Part shown: positions 24,543 to 32,111 of the stretch, in pieces
How positions within the stretch are numbered: the stretch's first letter is position 1
Layout of the letters: each line of letters begins with the position of its first letter
Assembly (NCBI GenBank): GCA_003331985.1
Contig: QOQK01000008.1
Location: 1-34,837, forward strand
Origin: PS1 clade bacterium
GTDB taxonomy: Bacteria; Pseudomonadota; Alphaproteobacteria; RS24
Length of the DNA stretch: 34,837 nucleotides
Reading direction: 5' to 3'
Notes under the pieces: generated by a model
What the model saw: only the letters and a program-made list of their open reading frames with translations
What the model was told of the DNA's origin: nothing
Databases searched by the model: none
Position numbers and translations under genes: made by a program

Positions 24543-25750
24543 TATGGGATATTTACCAGTACACCCTCAGCGGCTTCTGTAAACCTTGTGGTTAAAACAT
24601 TCTCTCCATCTGAAACACCCTCAGAAATAAGAATATTTCCGCCTACCTTCATCAAGCTCTTTACTCTTCTCACCTCAAGACGATTGTTAGTAATCACGTA
24701 AACGAATTTAATATTTTCATTATCAGTAAAAACTGCATCTTCAGGGATCGAGGCAACATTGCTTAATTTATTGCCTTGCATAATAACTTCAACAAATGCC
24801 CCACCACGAATTTGGGAATTACCTATATCTTTAACATCTGCAATAACATCTACACCACGAATAGACGGGTCGATGCGGGCGCCGACATATTTAACATTGC
24901 CCTCAAAAGAAATTTCTTTATCACCAACCTTCCAAATTGCGATTACTGGCTGGCCTAAAATTTTTGTTTGGGTAGAAAGTAAAGATCCGTATTCACTATC
25001 TGATAAATTAAAGCGTATCTCATAACTAGAGGCATCACTCAAAAGTGCAATGTGATCATTTCTATTAACTAGCCTACCTTCATCGACTGTTACTTTGCTA
25101 ACATATGCATCAAATGGAGCAACAACATTAGTATTCTCTAAGTTTCTTTTTGCGCGCCTGACAACAATTTTAAGACGATCAACGTTTGCTCTTTTTACTG
25201 TTAAATCTGTTTTTTTCTCATCAAGATATCTTAGCGCAACTGTTCCTTTTTCAAACAATTTCTGAGCACGCTCGTAATCTTGAAGGCTCATTTTTAAAGA
25301 GGCCTCAGCACTAATAAGCTGAGCTTTGGCTTCTCCTAGGGCGTTTTCATACTCAAATGGGTCAATAGTTAAAAGTTTTTCACCCTTTTTAATAAATGCT
25401 CCCTCATGTAAATCATCAGATACAGAAATTACTTCACCATCAACCAGAGCACGTAGAAAAATATTTCTTTCAGCCATTACTTCGCCGAATGACATAAACT
25501 CTGGAATTGTAGTGCCAAAAACGACGTTATGAACCCTAACATCCCAGCTTTGCTCGCGTGGTTCAAAAGTTTTTGTTTTTGGGTTTGTGACCACCATGAG
25601 GGCATAAAACAGCACAGATCCGCCGATAATTGATACCGGAAGCCTGGCCTTCTCAGGCAATGGAGTCAAAAGTTTGTAAACCAGCCGCGCAAAGTCGCTT
25701 AAGGGCGGAAATACATACCGTTTCCATAAATCTTCAAATTTTGCCAACAT
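24542..25750 (-). CDS. RND efflux periplasmic adaptor (membrane fusion protein)
   Basis: A 402-residue HlyD/AcrA-type adaptor linking the RND pump to an outer-membrane channel. An N-terminal membrane anchor (LPVSIIGGSVLFYALMVVT) is followed by a split lipoyl domain (LVDGEVISVSDDLHEGAFIKKGEKLLTID and VVAPFDAYVSKVTVDEGRLVNRNDHIALL), a helical hairpin with coiled-coil character between them, and a C-terminal beta-barrel. The ATG at 25750 has AGGA eight bases upstream; an ATG at 25810 has no ribosome-binding site, so the shorter form is preferred. Its stop overlaps the pump start. The 5' end has composition like the neighbouring core genes, whereas the middle is AT-rich. Confidence 0.9.
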   Translation of the reverse strand: MLAKFEDLWKRYVFPPLSDFARLVYKLLTPLPEKARLPVSIIGGSVLFYALMVVTNPKTKTFEPREQSWDVRVHNVVFGTTIPEFMSFGEVMAERNIFLRALVDGEVISVSDDLHEGAFIKKGEKLLTIDPFEYENALGEAKAQLISAEASLKMSLQDYERAQKLFEKGTVALRYLDEKKTDLTVKRANVDRLKIVVRRAKRNLENTNVVAPFDAYVSKVTVDEGRLVNRNDHIALLSDASSYEIRFNLSDSEYGSLLSTQTKILGQPVIAIWKVGDKEISFEGNVKYVGARIDPSIRGVDVIADVKDIGNSQIRGGAFVEVIMQGNKLSNVASIPEDAVFTDNENIKFVYVITNNRLEVRRVKSLMKVGGNILISEGVSDGENVLTTRFTEAAEGVLVNIP

Positions 25751-25815
25751 GTTCGCTGTCCTAATGATTATATAACGTCTGAATTGCTGATTACCAGTTC
25801 CGACAACCATGCTTT

Positions 25816-26415
25816 TTATATTATTTTTAGTTTTTTAAGCACGAGGTGCATTTGTTTATCAAATTCGCCCGCCAAATCACTAATTAGCATGAAATATGCC
25901 TCATCGAGCATATTCAGGTTATAAGTCCCAGAAACCGCCTTATCTGACACGATTTTAACACGCAAATCTTTACCGGTTGCCTGACCAATTTCCATTCCGG
26001 CAGGATAGTAAGCCACATCTACCACCAGGCTGGCTGAATAAACCTGTTTTTTTGACGTCAAGAACCCAAAAGTGGCCGATTGTGTCTCTTGTTTACTCAC
26101 AACCCGCCCGTCGATTATCGTCAAAACCAACTTCGCAGTCGACCCGGATTGCCGCTCCAGACGATCTTTCATCCATTGTTTTACCACCAAGGTCGGATTT
26201 TGTGGTTTTTGGGTGTCTATTTGATTTTCTACCTCATCGGGTTGATAAGCAGATTTCATTTCAATCGACCCGGCCGCAATTTGTAATCTGGGCAAATGTT
26301 GGAACGTCAAATCATAACTAGGCGGTGCGGGTGGGGCAGATGCGCATGAAATAAGGAGTGAAACAACAGGGCCAATAATGAACGCATTTATGCCGAGCTT
26401 CGATAGGCTTTCCAA
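25816..26415 (-). CDS. Predicted lipoprotein of unknown function between hslO and the RND operon
   Basis: A protein of about 199 residues with an N-terminal signal and lipobox, FIIGPVVSLLISC-ASAPP; lipidation at that Cys would place it in the inner or outer membrane. A TTG at 26415 with AGGG eight bases upstream gives a clean 24-residue lipoprotein leader and falls 20 bases after the hslO stop. ATGs at 26451, 26469 and 26487 would overlap hslO and give overlong leaders. The body has a tryptophan-containing helix (TLVVKQWMKDRLERQ) and strands (KLVLTIIDGRVVSKQE, QVYSASLVVDVAYY) ending in a helical tail. I do not recognise a named domain. It lies 65 bases before the adaptor gene, so a link to the pump is possible. 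Confidence 0.72.
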   Translation of the reverse strand: MESLSKLGINAFIIGPVVSLLISCASAPPAPPSYDLTFQHLPRLQIAAGSIEMKSAYQPDEVENQIDTQKPQNPTLVVKQWMKDRLERQSGSTAKLVLTIIDGRVVSKQETQSATFGFLTSKKQVYSASLVVDVAYYPAGMEIGQATGKDLRVKIVSDKAVSGTYNLNMLDEAYFMLISDLAGEFDKQMHLVLKKLKII

Positions 26416-26434
26416 GTAAAGCGCCCTGACGAAG

Positions 26435-27331
26435 TTAATTGATCGAAACATCCTTGAGCAATTGCGCATCAAATTGATAAATCTCATTACAAAACTCGCA
26501 TGTGACGGTGACCTGACCCTCTTCCTGCATACTCAAAATATCTTCCTCAGGAAAAGAATTTAGCATATTTTCTATGCGCGTTCGCGAGCATCCGCAATTG
26601 AAACTGAAATCTTTGACGTCAAAAACCCTTACACCGTCTTCATTATAAAGACGATAAACAAGCTGTTCGGGGCTCAGTTCAGGGTCCAGCAATTCATCCG
26701 GTTCAGTCGTTTCCATTAATGTTTGCATTCTCACCCAGTCATCGTGTGTGCTGGTTCTTCCCATATCAGAGCCACCTTGAAGCGCGGTCTGCTGAATCAT
26801 AATGCCGCCCGCGCGCCATTCCATATCCCCGCCGGGGCGGAATAATGGCATAGCTGTCAGTTTCAAATGCGTCTGTACTTGCTCAGAGCCGTCAAAATAT
26901 GCCAGCGCCGCAGACAATAGATTATCCTCTAATGGTACAATGCCCTGATACCGCTCCATATCCGGTCCCTGATCGATAGTAAAAGCAATATGTCCGGTGC
27001 CTAGCATATCCTGTTGCGTCGGACTTTCGCCCAGCGCCGCAAAAGCTTCCTTATCGAGTTTCGCATAACCGCGTAAACTGCCATCAGAGCGCGCATCACA
27101 TACAAGCATTGAGACGGGTCCATCAGATTGCGTTTGAATAACGAAACGACCCTCAAATTTCATACTTGATGCCAGCATGGCTGTCAGAACAACCGCCTCG
27201 CCCAACAAAGCCGAAACAGCTTCGGGGTAATCATGGCGGGAGAGTATCTCATTAATCACTGAACCCAGCCTGACAACTCGACCATGCGCGCTGACATTCT
27301 CGATTTTATAAGGGAGAGAAATATTATCCAT
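26435..27331 (-). CDS. hslO: Redox-regulated chaperone Hsp33
   Basis: A 298-residue cytosolic holdase activated by oxidation. The zinc-binding redox switch is complete at the C-terminus: Cys246-Gly-Cys248 (FNCGCSRTR) and Cys278-Glu-Phe-Cys281. The N-terminal domain carries GRVVRLGSVINEIL, LLGEAVVLTAMLASSMKFEGRFVIQTQSDGPVSMLVCD and the linker YRLYNEDGVRVFD. The start at 27331 is preferred because the frame extended upstream would lie inside argF and resemble nothing; it leaves 16 bases after the argF stop. In the run argD-argF-hslO, oxidative-stress protection is linked to arginine genes only by position. Confidence 0.94.
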   Translation of the reverse strand: MDNISLPYKIENVSAHGRVVRLGSVINEILSRHDYPEAVSALLGEAVVLTAMLASSMKFEGRFVIQTQSDGPVSMLVCDARSDGSLRGYAKLDKEAFAALGESPTQQDMLGTGHIAFTIDQGPDMERYQGIVPLEDNLLSAALAYFDGSEQVQTHLKLTAMPLFRPGGDMEWRAGGIMIQQTALQGGSDMGRTSTHDDWVRMQTLMETTEPDELLDPELSPEQLVYRLYNEDGVRVFDVKDFSFNCGCSRTRIENMLNSFPEEDILSMQEEGQVTVTCEFCNEIYQFDAQLLKDVSIN

Positions 27332-27347
27332 ATTATGTGCCGGAGGC

Positions 27348-28277
27348 TTATCCTTCAAAACACCAAAGCAAAATTGCTTTTTGTATATGGTTTCTATTTT
27401 CCGCTTCGTCAAATACCACCGATTGCGGCCCATCTATAACACTTGCCTCTACCTCATTGCCTCGATAGGCAGGTAAGCAGTGCAAGAACACACCATTATC
27501 CGACATGTTCATTAAAGCGTCAGTCACCCGGTAAGGTTCAAAAGCTTTCGCCCTTGCCGCCGCTTCCTCAGGGTTATCACTCATCGACACCCAGCAATCC
27601 GTATTAACAGCTATTGCCTGATCCACTGCCGCTTCGGGAGTATCGGAAAAAACAATTTTAGCTTCTCTTTCAACAGCCCATGACAAGACATCTTCGGGTG
27701 GCCTGAAATTATCCGGCACGGCGAGATGCAATTCGAAATCCAATAAGCTTGCCGCATGTATCCATGAGACGGACACATTATTACCATCCCCAAGCCAAGC
27801 AATTTTTTGACCTTTAATGGGACCGCGATGTTCTTCAATTGTCAAAATATCAGCGAGAATCTGACAGGGGTGGCTGAAGGCTGTAAGCCCATTAATCACC
27901 GACACGCTGGCTTCCGCTGCAAGCTCAGTCAGATTTTCATGCGGCCCCGTCCTCACCATAATAGCATCCACATAACGGCTGAGTACCTTTGCCGTATCCG
28001 ACAATGGCTCACCTCTACCAAGTTGCATATCATTATGGTTGAGCATCAGCGTATCACCGCCCAGTTGCCGCATGGCGAGATCAAAAGACACACGTGTCCG
28101 GGTAGAGGGTTTATCAAACACCAAGGCAAGTAATTTTCCAGCCAGAGGTTGGTCTGCATCCGGTGTGCCATTTGGCAACCCCGCACGCGCCTCTTTTCTG
28201 CGTCTGGCTTCGTCAACAATGTCTCTTACAGTTTGAGACGTTAAATCAGACAAATCTAAAAAGTGCTTCGGCGTCAT
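27348..28277 (-). CDS. argF: Ornithine carbamoyltransferase
   Basis: A 309-residue cytosolic enzyme joining ornithine and carbamoyl phosphate to citrulline in arginine synthesis. The carbamoyl-phosphate loop is Ser58-Thr-Arg-Thr61 (KPSTRTRVSF). Other signatures are IMVRTGPHENL, AFSHPCQILADILTI, WLGDGNNVSVSWI and the ornithine/catalytic loop His266-Cys-Leu-Pro269 (HCLPAYRGNEV). The size is normal. It starts two bases after the argD stop and is followed by hslO after 16 bases, indicating an argD-argF-hslO operon. Confidence 0.95.
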   Translation of the reverse strand: MTPKHFLDLSDLTSQTVRDIVDEARRRKEARAGLPNGTPDADQPLAGKLLALVFDKPSTRTRVSFDLAMRQLGGDTLMLNHNDMQLGRGEPLSDTAKVLSRYVDAIMVRTGPHENLTELAAEASVSVINGLTAFSHPCQILADILTIEEHRGPIKGQKIAWLGDGNNVSVSWIHAASLLDFELHLAVPDNFRPPEDVLSWAVEREAKIVFSDTPEAAVDQAIAVNTDCWVSMSDNPEEAAARAKAFEPYRVTDALMNMSDNGVFLHCLPAYRGNEVEASVIDGPQSVVFDEAENRNHIQKAILLWCFEG

Positions 28278-28279
28278 CT

Positions 28280-29521
28280 CTAAGCCTCCTCCACTGTCTT
28301 ATCCACTATCTTACCCAACGCATTCTCAGTCGCCCGCAAATCCTCGCAAGCAGACTCCAGCGCCTCAACCGCAATGTCGATTTCTTCAAGCGTTATAGTG
28401 AGGGGCGGCAACAGCCTTACCACATTGTCACCCGCACCCACTGTGAGCAATTTCTGATCCCGTAACGCCTCGACAAGCTTTTTATTTTCAATCACGGCTT
28501 TCAATCCAAGCATCAGGCCTTCACCGCGGATTTCAGAGAGGATATCAGGAAAACGGTCAATAACTGAGGCGGTTTTTAGTTTCAATGCCAGACCATTTTG
28601 ACAAATTGTCTCCAGCATTTCGGGCGCGGCAATCGTATCGATAACAACTTTGCCAACAGCCATACCCAACGGATTACCGCCATAGGTCGAACCATGTGTG
28701 CCCGGAACCATTCCTGATGCCGCGGCCTCCGTGGCAAGTATCGCTCCCAGGGGAAAACCACCGCCTATGCCTTTAGCAACAGACATAATATCTGGCGTGA
28801 TATCCGTCCATTGATGCGCGAAGAGTTTACCTGTCCGGCCAATACCACATTGCACTTCGTCAAAGATCAGAAGCAGACCATGCGCATCGCAAAGTTCCCT
28901 TAATTGTCTTAAAAAAGTAAAAGGCACAGGAACAACCCCACCCTCACCCTGAATAGGCTCAATTAATATTGCTGCCGTTGCCGAAGTGATAGCGCTTTTA
29001 ACACGCTCAACATCAAATTCTTCGACATGCCTAAAACCTGCCAATGGCGGCCCGAAACCTTTGAGGTACCCCTCATTACCGGTGGCTGCCAGCGCAGCCA
29101 AGGTCCGCCCATGAAAAGCCCCCGTGAAACAAATGATTTCATAACGACCATCATCACCCTTATCGGCAAAATATTTCCGTGCTGTTTTAATTGAACCTTC
29201 AATGGCCTCGGCACCCGAATTACAGAAAAAGATTTTCTCGGCAAATGTCAGTTCAGTGAGCGTTGCCGCGAGTGTTTGTTGTTCAGGCACAGTGTATAGA
29301 TTAGAGACATGCCAGAGCTTATCGGCTTGCTCCTTTAAAGCCGCGACAAGTGCTGGATGCCCGTGGCCCAACGAATTGACAGCTATGCCCGTCGTAAAAT
29401 CAAGGTATTTATCCCCGGACTCTGTTTCCAACCACGCGCCATCGCCCCTGACAAATGACAGAGGACTGCGATTATAAGTACCCATGACCGGGTTAATCCC
29501 ATTATCGTCGTGCGTTTGCAT
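28280..29521 (-). CDS. argD: Acetylornithine aminotransferase
   Basis: A 413-residue class III PLP aminotransferase that converts N-acetylglutamate semialdehyde to acetylornithine. Visible motifs are YLDFTTGIAVNSLGHGHPALV, FFCNSGAEAIEGSIKTARKY, GAFHGRTLAALAATGN, LIFDEVQCGIGRTGKLFAHQ and the PLP lysine in MSVAKGIGGGFPLGA. The start at 29521 is chosen because an upstream in-frame ATG (29566) would lie within a terminator hairpin and adds an atypical hydrophobic leader. It directly precedes argF (two-base gap). Some ArgD enzymes also act as succinyldiaminopimelate aminotransferase; this cannot be separated here. Confidence 0.93.
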   Translation of the reverse strand: MQTHDDNGINPVMGTYNRSPLSFVRGDGAWLETESGDKYLDFTTGIAVNSLGHGHPALVAALKEQADKLWHVSNLYTVPEQQTLAATLTELTFAEKIFFCNSGAEAIEGSIKTARKYFADKGDDGRYEIICFTGAFHGRTLAALAATGNEGYLKGFGPPLAGFRHVEEFDVERVKSAITSATAAILIEPIQGEGGVVPVPFTFLRQLRELCDAHGLLLIFDEVQCGIGRTGKLFAHQWTDITPDIMSVAKGIGGGFPLGAILATEAAASGMVPGTHGSTYGGNPLGMAVGKVVIDTIAAPEMLETICQNGLALKLKTASVIDRFPDILSEIRGEGLMLGLKAVIENKKLVEALRDQKLLTVGAGDNVVRLLPPLTITLEEIDIAVEALESACEDLRATENALGKIVDKTVEEA

Positions 29522-29550
29522 ATCCGTAAATAACCAAATTAGATTGAAAT

Positions 29551-29582
29551 AAAAAACGCCCGACACTGTTTAAGGCAGGGCG
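29551..29582 (-). terminator. Rho-independent terminator between the ABC permease and argD
   Basis: On the minus strand CGCCC (29582-29578) pairs with GGGCG (29561-29557), with an extra CTG/CAG pairing inside, and the stem is followed directly by six T (29556-29551). It lies 80 bases after the permease stop and 30 bases before argD. It most likely ends the permease transcript, although a 5' attenuator of argD cannot be excluded. Confidence 0.65.
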
Positions 29583-29661
29583 ACTAATAAAATCCAACAA
29601 TGCCTATTATCCATGAAAAACCCCAGCTTTGTCAATGAATTGAGGGGGTGTGAGATTGAAT

Positions 29662-30504
29662 TCAGGCTTTGATGCGGTAGCCGCGATCAAACATAATATA
29701 ACAGCTCACCCATAGAATAATATTTAAAGCCGCCAGAAGGAGTACGCCAACCACTAGATTGCCCTCCGGCTGACCGATAAAGCCATAGCGGAAACCGTCA
29801 ATCATATAGAAGAATGGATTAAAGGATGAAAACACCTGCGCTGGCTCGGGTAGTTGATCCACTGAGTAAAAAGTGCCGGATAAGAATGTCAACGGCGTAA
29901 TAATGAAATTAGTAATCGCCTGCATATGATCAAATTTTTCAGCCCAGATACCCACCAACATGCCCATAAATGACATTAAGAGCGAACCGGATACCGCAAA
30001 GTACAGCACCGCCCATATGTTACTGAGTGTGAAATCGACAAAAAAGGTCATGCCTAAAAAGGTGAATACACCGACAACCAACCCGCGTGTCAGGCCACCC
30101 AGCGCAATCGCAGTGGTTAATTCACCCGCAGATAAGGGCGGCATAAGAATATCAACCACATTACCCTGCACCTTACCGATTAATAAAGATGATGAGGTAT
30201 TGGCAAAGGCGTTTTGCAACATTGCCATAATCACCAGACCCGGGGCGAGATAACTCGTAAAAGGTGTGCCGCCGATATCAGGACGCAAGCCCCCTAATGC
30301 TAAAGAAAAAATTGCCAAAAACAGCAAGGTCGTCACCACAGGCGCGCCTACAGTTTGAAAGACGACTTTCCAAAACCTACGAACTTCGCGCAAATAAAGT
30401 GTCCATAACCCGACCCAATTCACCAATCCAAAGCGTCTAGCGCCCTGAGCAGGCCATGTGTGGTGAAAAGTAGAATTCTCGGTGTTCTGCGGTTCAGATG
30501 ACAT
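29662..30504 (-). CDS. ABC-2 type transporter permease
   Basis: A 280-residue inner-membrane protein with six membrane segments (about 50-72, 85-105, 130-155, 165-190, 195-218 and 250-272). The ABC-2 pattern is clear from TLYLREVRRFWK, the amphipathic lead-in, and LSGTFYSVDQLPEPAQVFSSFNPFFYMIDGFRYGFIGQ, the signature of multidrug or polysaccharide exporters such as NodJ/YadH. The partner ATPase is not adjacent on either side, so it must be encoded elsewhere. The gene diverges from gcrA and is followed by a terminator. The substrate is unknown. Confidence 0.9.
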   Translation of the reverse strand: MSSEPQNTENSTFHHTWPAQGARRFGLVNWVGLWTLYLREVRRFWKVVFQTVGAPVVTTLLFLAIFSLALGGLRPDIGGTPFTSYLAPGLVIMAMLQNAFANTSSSLLIGKVQGNVVDILMPPLSAGELTTAIALGGLTRGLVVGVFTFLGMTFFVDFTLSNIWAVLYFAVSGSLLMSFMGMLVGIWAEKFDHMQAITNFIITPLTFLSGTFYSVDQLPEPAQVFSSFNPFFYMIDGFRYGFIGQPEGNLVVGVLLLAALNIILWVSCYIMFDRGYRIKA

Positions 30505-30552
30505 GTCTTAGCCATAGATTACCTCTGCGTTTCAGGCAATAGATGATTTTAC

Positions 30553-30672
30553 AGATGTAAATCTGGGGAAAACTCGGTTTTTTGACGTTTCATCTGTGGA
30601 TAATGGTCTTCAGTATATTGACGTAGTTTCTACATCTTGTAGATTTTAAGAAATAAACCACTAGATGTAGTG
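30553..30672. repeat. Cluster of short palindromes with repeated AGATGTA upstream of gcrA
   Basis: Three copies of the heptamer AGATGTA occur in this 120-base stretch: 30553-30559 (+), 30631-30637 (-, TACATCT) and 30663-30669 (+). Each sits in its own inverted repeat: CAGAT-GTAA-ATCTG (30552-30565), CTACA-TCT-TGTAG (30630-30642) and CACTA-GATG-TAGTG (30659-30672). They lie between and around the DnaA box and the gcrA start and are candidates for binding sites of an unidentified regulator. Confidence 0.45.
30595..30603 (-). promoter_or_regulatory. Perfect DnaA box (TGTGGATAA) upstream of gcrA
   Basis: An exact consensus DnaA site, reverse orientation, 119 bases before the gcrA start and 91 bases before the divergent ABC permease. 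In Caulobacter DnaA activates gcrA, so the placement is biologically sensible. Confidence 0.55.
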
Positions 30673-30721
30673 AGTTTTATTGTTAACGGCATCACATGCG
30701 CAACTAATTCAGGAGATAATC

Positions 30722-31213
30722 ATGGCTTGGACAGAAGAAAGGGTAGAATTACTCAAGAAACTTTGGACAGAAGGTTTAAGTGCGAGCCAGATAGCCCGTC
30801 AAATGGGCGGTGTGACACGGAATGCCGTGATAGGCAAAGTGCACCGCCTCGGTCTCTCAGGACGGGCTACACCAGCGCGGGTATCAACTGCCAAAGTAGG
30901 CACACAGACCGCTCGAACACGCCAGACGCAACCAAGTATTGCGGGTACCAAGCTTTCATATGACAAAGACGAGAGCTTAGACGAGATGAAATATGACCCT
31001 GCGCCTGAGCCTATTCTATCGCCGGAAGAACGTGCCAGCGTCTTGAACCTTACGGAACATACTTGCAAATGGCCTATCGGCGATCCAGGAAATTCAAACT
31101 TTCATTTTTGTGGTGCGAGAAGCAAACCCGGCAACCCATATTGCGAAACTCATGTCGTTCAGGCCTATCAACCGGTCGAAAGACGTCGCAGAAAAAGTTC
31201 AGGCCAAGCCTAA
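30722..31213 (+). CDS. gcrA: Cell-cycle regulator GcrA
   Basis: A 163-residue protein of the GcrA family, the sigma70-associated, DNA-methylation-sensitive transcription factor of the alphaproteobacterial cell cycle. The N-terminal DNA-binding helix-turn-helix MAWTEERVELLKKLWTEG, then SASQIARQMGGVTRNAVIGKVHRLGLSGR, is diagnostic. After a Ser/Thr-rich linker the C-terminal RNA-polymerase-binding module carries CKWPIGDPG, FHFCGARSKPGNPYCETH. The ATG at 30722 has AGGAG seven bases upstream and exactly begins the family sequence; a longer frame from 30680 is not needed. The upstream region has a perfect DnaA box and three short palindromes. Confidence 0.96.
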   Translation: MAWTEERVELLKKLWTEGLSASQIARQMGGVTRNAVIGKVHRLGLSGRATPARVSTAKVGTQTARTRQTQPSIAGTKLSYDKDESLDEMKYDPAPEPILSPEERASVLNLTEHTCKWPIGDPGNSNFHFCGARSKPGNPYCETHVVQAYQPVERRRRKSSGQA

Positions 31214-31254
31214 TCTTCATGTTAGTCTCCTAGCTGCGTAAAGGGGGATTATTT

Positions 31255-32073
31255 ATGACACAGCTTAATGGAAAAGTTTTTGTCATTACCGGAAGCGGTG
31301 ATGGCATTGGTCGAACGACCGCTCAAGTTGCTGCTCAAAAGGGCGCACATATTATTGTTAATGATCACAATCCAGATGCGGCAGAAGAAACAGCCAAGCT
31401 TATTAAAAATGATGGCGGAAAAGCCGATCACTTCCAGCTTGATGTTACGGATAGAGATGCCGTGTTTGAACTTGCCAAGCGTGTAGAAACAGATTTCGGT
31501 GGGGCTGATCTTCTCCTGAATAATGCGGGCGTATCCATGCGTGTCAGTGTTGAAAAAATGACAGTGGAAGAAATGGAATGGATGATGGGCATTAATGTCT
31601 ACGGCGTTCTTAACGGCACTCAGGCTTTTCTCTCTCAAATTAAAGAAAGCAATGGGCATATTATTAATGTCTCAAGCATTCTTGGGTTAATCGGCATGTC
31701 AACGCAGTCGGCATATAATGCCGCCAAATTTGCCGTTGCCGGTTTCTCAGAAGCGCTTCGCCTTGAAATGCTAGACCATGATGTCCGCGTATCGACGGTT
31801 TTCCCAGGCGGGGTCAGAACCAAAATCGCCACACGCACCCGTCTCCCCCAAGATGAAGATACTGAGGAAGCCCGAAGTGAATTGCAAAAAGGGTTCAATC
31901 AAATGGCTTTCACAACGCCGATGGATGCCGGTAAGATTATTGTTAAAGGCATAGAAAAACAAAGCCCGCGCATTCTCATCGGTCGAGATGCACTTCATAT
32001 TGATATTATGAGAAGACTTTTCCCCGCCCGTTATGCTAAATATTTGGGATTAACGCGGGGTTTAAAAACATAA
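31255..32073 (+). CDS. Short-chain dehydrogenase/reductase (SDR family)
   Basis: A 272-residue classical SDR. The cofactor-binding glycine motif is TGSGDGIGR near residue 12, followed by LDVTD, NNAGVSM and the catalytic Ser (INVSSILG), Tyr and Lys (SAYNAAKFAVAGF) set. PGGVRTK follows the active site. An acidic residue in VNDHNPDAAEET after the second strand suggests NAD rather than NADP. GGGGG lies about eight bases before the ATG. The C-terminus (MRRLFPARYAKYLG) resembles SDRs acting on acyl or hydrophobic substrates, but the substrate is unknown. It may share a transcript with gcrA (41-base gap). Confidence 0.9.
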   Translation: MTQLNGKVFVITGSGDGIGRTTAQVAAQKGAHIIVNDHNPDAAEETAKLIKNDGGKADHFQLDVTDRDAVFELAKRVETDFGGADLLLNNAGVSMRVSVEKMTVEEMEWMMGINVYGVLNGTQAFLSQIKESNGHIINVSSILGLIGMSTQSAYNAAKFAVAGFSEALRLEMLDHDVRVSTVFPGGVRTKIATRTRLPQDEDTEEARSELQKGFNQMAFTTPMDAGKIIVKGIEKQSPRILIGRDALHIDIMRRLFPARYAKYLGLTRGLKT

Positions 32074-32111
32074 TTACCCTGAAATTTGTTGTTCAAATTT
32101 AAGGTTTGTCA

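Noticed and set aside
28299-28307. TTATCCACT, one mismatch from a DnaA box
   Set aside because: It lies inside the 3' coding part of argD, with no promoter nearby, and one-mismatch sites are common.
30505-30721. GANTC (CcrM methylation) sites expected near gcrA-type promoters
   Set aside because: None is present in this intergenic region; fewer than one would be expected by chance, so the absence is not informative.
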